From positions 1 through 40,874 of the forward strand of contig NZ_KZ983998.1 of assembly GCF_003569785.1 (NCBI RefSeq): a stretch of DNA of 40,874 bases, in the 5' to 3' direction. A program made the translations under genes and the position numbers. The stretch is from Leucobacter sp. wl10. Its GTDB lineage: Bacteria; Actinomycetota; Actinomycetes; Actinomycetales; Microbacteriaceae. How positions within the stretch are numbered: the first letter of the stretch is position 1; each line of letters begins with the position of its first letter. Below, one piece after another: positions 36,188 through 40,874 of the stretch. The notes under the pieces were generated by a model. It ran no database searches, was not told where the DNA came from, and worked only from the letters and a program-made list of their open reading frames with translations.

Positions 36188-36268
36188 ACCCGGCGCCTCG
36201 CCTCGGAACGACCACGCGAAAGGGCGCCTCGCGGGGGCCCGCGACGACGCGGCTCGGATCCCCGGGCA

Positions 36269-36297
36269 GCCGATGCACGCGGCCGTTCTGCATCGGC
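36269..36297 (+). terminator. Likely terminator of the ABC importer unit
   Basis: A 9-bp inverted repeat, 36269-36277 against 36289-36297, with an 11-nt loop. It is ~80 nt after the importer stop and just before the ispD promoter. No U-run follows. Confidence 0.4.
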
Positions 36298-36311
36298 GCC
36301 CGGCCCGCGGG

Positions 36312-36317
36312 TACGCT
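36312..36317 (+). promoter_or_regulatory. -10 box (TACGCT) of ispD, leaderless
   Basis: TACGCT is exactly 6 nt before the ATG at 36324. Confidence 0.5.
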
Positions 36318-36323
36318 GGGCCC

Positions 36324-37115
36324 ATGAGCTCGTCAGCACTCGCGAACGAATCGGCCGGGACAACACCGCATCAGCTCGCCGCGCTGGGGGTGGTGCTGGT
36401 CGGGGCGGGGAGAGGCGAACGGCTGGGGGCCGATCAGCCCAAGGCCTTCGTCGAACTGCACGGCCGCACCCTCGTGGAGTTCGGGATCGGCGTCGTCACC
36501 TCTCTGCCGCACGCCGGGCACCTGGTGGTCGTCGTGCCGGAGTCGCACGCGGCGCGCGCCCTCGAACTCGTGGAGCTCGTACTGCCGCCGGGATCCCCGT
36601 GGGAGGTCTCCGTGGTTCCGGGCGGACGCGAGCGCCACGAGTCGGTGCGATTCGGCCTCGACGCGCTACCGGATACGGTCGACACCGTGCTCGTGCACGA
36701 CGCCGCGCGTCCCTTCGCGAGCGCGGCGCTCTTCGAGCGCGTCATCGCCGAGGTGCGCCGCACCGGCGGCTCCGTGGTGCCCGCCCTGCCCGTCGCGGAC
36801 ACCCTGAAGCGGGTCGACGACGAGGGGGTCGTGCACGAGACGGTGGATCGGGCCCCGCTCGTCGCGGTGCAGACCCCGCAGGGCTTTCTCCGCGAAACGC
36901 TCGCCGCCGCGCACGTCACCGACGAGCTGCAGTCTGGCGCAGACCCGTCGGCCCGCCCGCCGACCGACGACGCCGAGGTGGTGCAGCGGGCCGGCGGCCG
37001 GGTGCGCACGGTCGCCGGCGAGCTCCGAGCGCACAAGCTCACCACGCCCGCCGACCTGGCGATCCTCGAGTACTTCCTCGCCGCGAACGTGCTGGGCCTG
37101 GAGGACGACGCGTGA
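36324..37115 (+). CDS. ispD: 2-C-methyl-D-erythritol 4-phosphate cytidylyltransferase
   Basis: A 263-residue enzyme of the MEP isoprenoid pathway, joining CTP and MEP. After a ~20-residue extension, the nucleotide-binding motif reads LVGAGRGERLGADQPKAFVEL (family consensus PAAGxGxRMG..PKQ). Further conserved parts are VHDAARPF, VQTPQGFLRETL and the Asp/Glu near PTDDAEVVQRAGGRVRTVAGE. The usual Ala-Ala at the start of the loop is Val-Gly here, a mild change. The ATG follows a TACGCT box at leaderless distance. GTGA overlap couples it to ispF, the usual gene pair. Confidence 0.94.
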   Translation: MSSSALANESAGTTPHQLAALGVVLVGAGRGERLGADQPKAFVELHGRTLVEFGIGVVTSLPHAGHLVVVVPESHAARALELVELVLPPGSPWEVSVVPGGRERHESVRFGLDALPDTVDTVLVHDAARPFASAALFERVIAEVRRTGGSVVPALPVADTLKRVDDEGVVHETVDRAPLVAVQTPQGFLRETLAAAHVTDELQSGADPSARPPTDDAEVVQRAGGRVRTVAGELRAHKLTTPADLAILEYFLAANVLGLEDDA

Positions 37116-37588
37116 TCCGAATCGGCACCGGCTTCGACGTGCACGCCTACGACGCCGGGTCACCGCTGCGCCTCGCCGGCCTCGACTGGCCGGGCGAGCC
37201 GGGGCTCTCGGGGCACAGCGACGGCGACGCCGTCTGCCACGCGGTGGTCGACGCGCTGCTCTCGGCCGCGGGGCTCGGCGACATCGGCGGGCTCATCGGC
37301 GTGGACGAGCCGGACACCGCGGGCGCGGCGAGCGCGGGTTTCGTGCGAGTCGCGATCGCGAGGCTCGCCGAGCACGGCTGGCGCCCCGTCAATGTCTCGG
37401 TGCAGATCGTGGGCGAGCGCCCGCGCTTCGCGCCCCGGCGCGAGGAGGCTCAGCGCGCCATGTCCGGGCTCGTCGGGGCTCCCGTGAGCATCGGGGCCAC
37501 GACCACCGATCGCCTCGGCTTCACGGGCCGCGGCGAGGGCCTGGCCGCGATCGCGACGGCCCTGATCGAGCGCGCACCGACCGAGTAG
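37112..37588 (+). CDS. ispF: 2-C-methyl-D-erythritol 2,4-cyclodiphosphate synthase
   Basis: A 158-residue trimeric enzyme that forms the cyclodiphosphate in the MEP pathway. The metal-binding motif GTGFDVHAY (Asp9, His11) and GHSDGDAVCHAVVDALLSAAGLGDIG supply the zinc and substrate ligands; the C-terminal GATTTDRLGFTGRGEGLAAIATALI completes the family pattern. The segment after GDIGGLIG (VDEPDTAGAAS) differs from the common DRPEWRGASS form. GTG at 37112 overlaps the ispD stop (GTGA). A 22-bp hairpin follows. Confidence 0.95.
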   Translation: MIRIGTGFDVHAYDAGSPLRLAGLDWPGEPGLSGHSDGDAVCHAVVDALLSAAGLGDIGGLIGVDEPDTAGAASAGFVRVAIARLAEHGWRPVNVSVQIVGERPRFAPRREEAQRAMSGLVGAPVSIGATTTDRLGFTGRGEGLAAIATALIERAPTE

Positions 37589-37589
37589 A

Positions 37590-37644
37590 CGATCGACGCC
37601 CAGGAGGACGAAGATCGGCAAATCGTCCTCCTGGGCGTCGATCG
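37590..37644. terminator. Bidirectional terminator, ispF / purM
   Basis: A perfect 22-bp stem, 37590-37611 against 37623-37644, with an 11-nt loop, between the convergent ispF and purM. Confidence 0.88.
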
Positions 37645-37678
37645 CCCGTCCAACCGGTGCGCGTCGGGAACCGGTGGA

Positions 37679-38800
37679 TCAGCGATACGCACCGACCAGG
37701 CGCACCGCGCCGCCGTCGACGCCCTTCGCGCCCTGCTCGAAGCCCTCGAGGTCGCGCGCCGCGGTGGAGACGACGCCGGCCACCCAGGTCTCGAGCCCCT
37801 CGGCGGTGAGCGCTGCGGCGACCCGCGGCGCCCGATCCGGATCGACCACCGCGAGCATGCCGATGCCCAGGTTCCACGCGCCCTCGAGCGACTCGAGTGC
37901 GTGGCCGCCCATCTCGGCGAGGTGCCGGAACACCGGAAGCGGCGACCAGGTGCCGCGATCCAGCTCGACCCACGCCCCTCGGGGCAGTACCCGGGCGAGG
38001 TTGGCCGCGATCCCGCCCCCCGTGACATGGCTGAGCACGTGGATCGCGCCGTCGAGCGCGGGGTCCTCGAGCACCCGCAGCAGCGGCGCCGTGTACAGCG
38101 CGGTGGGCGTCAGCAGCGCCTCGCCGTAGCTCGCACCGAGCTCCTCGCTGCGGTCGCCGTACCCGACGCCGCGGTCTGCGAGGATGCGGCGCACCAGGGA
38201 GAATCCATTGGAGTGCAGGCCCGAGGCGCCCATCGCGAGCACGACGTCGCCGTCGGCGACGCGGGCGGGCCGCAGCATCCGGTCGGCCTCGACCACGCCC
38301 GTCGCGGCGCCCGCCACGTCGTACTCGTCGACGCCCAGCAGGCCCGGATGCTCCGCGGTCTCGCCGCCGACCAGCGCGGTGCCGGTGGCCTCGCAGGCCT
38401 CGGCGATGCCGCGCACGATGTCGGCGATGCGCTCGGGCACCACCCTGCCGCAGGCGATGTAGTCGGTCATGAAGAGCGGCCTGGCGCCCACCACCACGAT
38501 GTCGTCGACGACCATCGCCACGAGGTCCTGACCGATCGTTTCGTGCTTGTCGACGGCCTGCGCGATCGCCACCTTGGTGCCCACGCCGTCGGTCGACGAG
38601 GCGAGCAGCGGACGCCGGTAGCCGAGCAGCGCCGACGCGTCGAACAGGCCCGCGAAGCCGCCGACGCCGCCGAGCACCTCGGGCCCGTGGGTGCGGGCGA
38701 CGGCCGACTTCATCAGCTCGACGGCGAGGTCGCCGGCGGCCGTGTCCACCCCGGACCGGACGTAGGCTGAGAGGGCGCTGTTCGAGGGGTTTTCGCTCAC
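37679..38800 (-). CDS. purM: Phosphoribosylformylglycinamidine cyclo-ligase (AIR synthetase)
   Basis: A 373-residue ATP-dependent enzyme closing the imidazole ring in de novo purine synthesis. Conserved blocks include the ATP-binding LASSTDGVGTKVAIAQ, LVAMVVDDIVVVGARPLFMTDYIACG, ALVGGETAEHPGLL, GLHSNGFSLVRRIL and THVTGGGIAANLARVL-like HVTGGGIAANLARVLP. Length is usual. The GTG at 38800 is preceded by TAGACT at 6 nt, fitting a leaderless transcript. Divergent from purF, the first enzyme of the same pathway, across a 154-nt region. Confidence 0.96.
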   Translation of the reverse strand: MSENPSNSALSAYVRSGVDTAAGDLAVELMKSAVARTHGPEVLGGVGGFAGLFDASALLGYRRPLLASSTDGVGTKVAIAQAVDKHETIGQDLVAMVVDDIVVVGARPLFMTDYIACGRVVPERIADIVRGIAEACEATGTALVGGETAEHPGLLGVDEYDVAGAATGVVEADRMLRPARVADGDVVLAMGASGLHSNGFSLVRRILADRGVGYGDRSEELGASYGEALLTPTALYTAPLLRVLEDPALDGAIHVLSHVTGGGIAANLARVLPRGAWVELDRGTWSPLPVFRHLAEMGGHALESLEGAWNLGIGMLAVVDPDRAPRVAAALTAEGLETWVAGVVSTAARDLEGFEQGAKGVDGGAVRLVGAYR

Positions 38801-38806
38801 CCGGTC

Positions 38807-38812
38807 AGTCTA
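38807..38812 (-). promoter_or_regulatory. -10 box (TAGACT) of purM, leaderless
   Basis: On the minus strand TAGACT is exactly 6 nt before the GTG at 38800. Confidence 0.55.
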
Positions 38813-38954
38813 CCCACCCCGCTCCCGGCCCGGCCCCCGGGGAGCGCAGAGCGGGCGGGCGGAGAGCAAGCCGACGGACAGCGGCGTGTGGGACACTAGA
38901 GGTCGCGTCTGTTCGACGTCTCACCCCATCCTGCAGGGAGCGAACACAACAGTT

Positions 38955-40415
38955 ATGTGCGGCATCGTCGGTATCGTCTCGTCCGAGCCGGTCAACCAGC
39001 AGATCTACGACAGCCTGCTCCTGCTGCAGCACCGCGGTCAGGACTCGACGGGCATCGCCACGCTCGACGGCGACTTCTTCCACATGGTGAAGGCGAGGGG
39101 CCAGGTGCGCGAGGCCTATCGCACCCGCGACATGCGCAGCCTGCTCGGCAACGTCGGCCTCGGGCACGTGCGCTACGCCACCAAGGGGTCCGCGGCGGCC
39201 GAGCAGGAGGCGCAGCCCTTCTACGTGGGCGCCCCCTACGGGATCATCCTGGTGCACAACGGCAACCTGACGAACACGCGCGAGCTCACCGCCGACCTCT
39301 ACAACGTCGACCGCCGCCACCTCAACACCCACTCGGACACGGAGCTGCTGCTCAACGTGCTCGCCAACGAGCTGCAGGCCGGCATCACGGGCCTCTCGCT
39401 CGACAAGAGGCAGGTGTTCGACGCGGTCGCGCGCGTGCACGAGCGGGTCGAGGGATCCTACGCCGCGATCGCGCTCATCGCGGGCTACGGGCTGCTCGCG
39501 TTCCGGGATCCGTACGGCATCCGCCCCCTGGTGCTCGGCCGGCGCACCGGCGGGAACGGGCAGGACGAGTGGGTCGTGGCCTCAGAGTCCCTGGTGCTCG
39601 AGTCGGGCGGTTACGAGGTCGTGCGCGACGTGGAGCCGGGCGAGGCTATCCTCATCTCGCCCGACGGCTGGATGTACTCGCAGCAGTGCGCGACGGATCC
39701 GCGTCTGGTGCCGTGCGCCTTCGAGTACGTCTACCTGGCCCGCCCCGACTCGGTGCTCGACGGCATCTCGGTGTACGACGCGCGGCTGCGGCTCGGCGAC
39801 GTGCTCGCCGAGGAGATCGCGGAACGACTGCAGGGCGTCGACATCGACGTGGTCATGCCGATCCCGGACTCGGCCCGCCCCAGCGCCATGCAGGTCGCGC
39901 AGAAACTCGGCATCGAGTACCGCGAGGGCTTCTTCAAGAACCGCTACGTCGGCCGCACCTTCATCATGCCGGGGCAGGCCGTGCGCAAGAAGAGCGTGCG
40001 CCAGAAGCTCAACGCGATGAGCGTGGAGTTCAAGGGCAAGAACGTGCTCATCGTCGACGACTCGATCGTGCGCGGCACGACCTCGCGCGAGATCGTGGAG
40101 ATGGCCCGTGCCGCGGGGGCCAAGTCCGTCACCTTCGCCTCGGCCGCCCCGCCCGTCGTGTACCCGCACGTGTACGGCATCAACATGCCCTCGCGCAAGG
40201 AGCTCATCGCGCACGGGCGCACCACCGACGAGATCGCCGCCGAGATGGGCGCCGACCACCTCATCTACATGAGCGTCGAGGGCATGAACCGCGCGATCCT
40301 GGCGGGACAGGACCGCGTCACCGAGCTCGAGCAGAGCTGCTTCACCGGCGAGTACATCGCGGGGAACGTGAGCGAGGAGTACCTCAGCTGGGTGGAGGCC
40401 ACCCAGGAGAGCTGA
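38955..40415 (+). CDS. purF: Amidophosphoribosyltransferase
   Basis: A 486-residue enzyme that commits PRPP and glutamine to purine synthesis. The N-terminal glutaminase domain begins MCGIVGIV, so Cys2 becomes the nucleophile directly after Met removal with no propeptide. LLLQHRGQDSTGIA and VGLGHVRYATKGS follow. The C-terminal transferase domain has the PRPP motif VLIVDDSIVRGTTSREIV. Cys residues late in the protein (QSCFTGEY) and CATDP may relate to the Fe-S cluster of B. subtilis-type enzymes, although I did not verify all ligands. The open frame extends upstream, but MCGIVG fixes the start at 38955. Divergent from purM; a 23-bp hairpin follows. Confidence 0.97.
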   Translation: MCGIVGIVSSEPVNQQIYDSLLLLQHRGQDSTGIATLDGDFFHMVKARGQVREAYRTRDMRSLLGNVGLGHVRYATKGSAAAEQEAQPFYVGAPYGIILVHNGNLTNTRELTADLYNVDRRHLNTHSDTELLLNVLANELQAGITGLSLDKRQVFDAVARVHERVEGSYAAIALIAGYGLLAFRDPYGIRPLVLGRRTGGNGQDEWVVASESLVLESGGYEVVRDVEPGEAILISPDGWMYSQQCATDPRLVPCAFEYVYLARPDSVLDGISVYDARLRLGDVLAEEIAERLQGVDIDVVMPIPDSARPSAMQVAQKLGIEYREGFFKNRYVGRTFIMPGQAVRKKSVRQKLNAMSVEFKGKNVLIVDDSIVRGTTSREIVEMARAAGAKSVTFASAAPPVVYPHVYGINMPSRKELIAHGRTTDEIAAEMGADHLIYMSVEGMNRAILAGQDRVTELEQSCFTGEYIAGNVSEEYLSWVEATQES

Positions 40416-40436
40416 GGATCCCGGCCTCGCACAGAG

Positions 40437-40490
40437 ATCCGCCCGGGTGCTCGCGACTCGGATCGTTGAGTCGTGAGCACCCGGGCGGAT
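40437..40490. terminator. Bidirectional terminator, purF / tatA
   Basis: A 23-bp stem with one wobble pair, 40437-40459 against 40468-40490, with an 8-nt loop, lies between the convergent ends of purF (40415) and tatA (40521). Confidence 0.85.
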
Positions 40491-40520
40491 TCACGCGTGC
40501 CCGATGCGGTGCCCGCGGGC

Positions 40521-40874
40521 CTACGCCCGGGGCTTGTCGGTGCGGCCCTCGTCGTCGCCGCTCGACCCGTCATCGTCGGAGCTGGGCGGCACGGCGGGCA
40601 GGTCCGGGGAGTTCGACGGCCCGCTCTGAGGCGCGGGCGGCACGGCGGGCAGGTCGGGTGAGGCGGAGGGAGCCGACGGAGCCGGGGGCACGGCGGGCAG
40701 ATCCGGGGAGCTCGCCTGCGGCTTCGGAGCCGGAGGAGCCGCGGGCGGAGCGGGCGGAGCCGACTCCGCGGCGTCGCTCTGCGCGGTACCCGCCTCGCCG
40801 TCGTTGCGCACCTCCTTCTTGAGGATGCGCATCGACTGCCCGAGGCTCTTCGCCAGACCCGGGAGCTTCGGCGC
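40521..40874 (-). CDS. tatA: Sec-independent protein translocase subunit TatA (N terminus outside window)
   Basis: Visible from the right edge to a TAG stop at 40521, 117 codons. The first residues read APKLPGLAKSLGQSMRILKKEVRND, the amphipathic helix that follows the single membrane segment of TatA (the usual FG.KLPELARSLG.S...FK.E pattern). The membrane helix itself lies beyond the window, so TatB cannot be fully excluded. The rest (about 95 residues) is a disordered Pro/Ala/Ser-rich tail holding three copies of SPDLPAVPP. Typical TatA is 60-95 residues, so this protein, estimated at 140-150, has an unusually long tail. TatA oligomers form the channel for folded proteins with twin-arginine signals. 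Confidence 0.8.
   Translation of the reverse strand, partial: APKLPGLAKSLGQSMRILKKEVRNDGEAGTAQSDAAESAPPAPPAAPPAPKPQASSPDLPAVPPAPSAPSASPDLPAVPPAPQSGPSNSPDLPAVPPSSDDDGSSGDDEGRTDKPRA
40584..40708 (-). repeat. Three ~50-nt-spaced repeats in the tatA tail
   Basis: The ~24-nt unit encoding SPDLPAVPP occurs at about 40584-40608, 40634-40658 and 40685-40708, with small changes. Each copy encodes the same peptide block in the Pro/Ala-rich tail. Confidence 0.7.

Overview
The window is high-GC, densely packed chromosomal DNA from an actinobacterium. CarD, a SenX3/RegX3-type phosphate pair with divergent phoU, a PdtaS-type kinase, a protein O-mannosyltransferase, PspC-domain envelope-stress genes and many leaderless start codons all fit Actinomycetia. 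The mix is most like Microbacteriaceae (for example Leucobacter or Microbacterium), but that placement is inference, since no rRNA is present. No tRNA, rRNA, CRISPR array or insertion sequence was found. Apart from one accessory-looking block the genes are core, and no gene-free stretch exceeds 300 bases.

Layout. 1-1.3 kb: end of a DUF805 membrane protein, a short AraC-type regulator and a VOC-fold protein, closed by a strong bidirectional hairpin. 1.4-5.5 kb (minus): nusA, ylxR, infB, with no rimP before nusA and no rbfA after infB. 5.6-13.6 kb (minus): a compact type VII secretion-like operon (WXG100 protein, small helical protein, DUF1023 hydrolase, lipoprotein, FHA-FtsK/SpoIIIE ATPase), whose last four genes overlap by 4 nt each. 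13.8-17.2 kb: proS and a protein O-mannosyltransferase, diverging from promoters 14 nt apart. 17.2-21.4 kb: a LuxR-type response regulator and PspC-domain kinase, divergent from a PspC/LiaF-like protein and a small membrane protein. 21.4-26.1 kb: pdtaS-like kinase, a conserved actinobacterial hypothetical, rlmB and cysS.

26.2-30.2 kb: phoU, divergent from senX3-regX3 across a PHO-box-like array of 11-nt repeats, then a lipoprotein and carD. 30.3-36.2 kb: an accessory-looking unit with an IclR regulator and a HAL/PAL-fold lyase that lacks the Ala-Ser-Gly MIO triad, divergent from a complete four-gene OpuC-type quaternary-amine ABC importer. 36.3-40.4 kb: ispD-ispF, purM and purF. The right edge cuts into a tatA with an unusual repeat-containing Pro/Ala-rich tail.

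The most interesting system is at 30.3-36.2 kb. A MIO-less ammonia-lyase homologue beside a betaine-type importer suggests uptake of a trimethylammonium-containing imidazole or aromatic betaine (ergothioneine or hercynine are the leading guesses), followed by elimination of trimethylamine. The second is the minimal type VII-like operon lying between proS and nusA, where rimP is often found in relatives.
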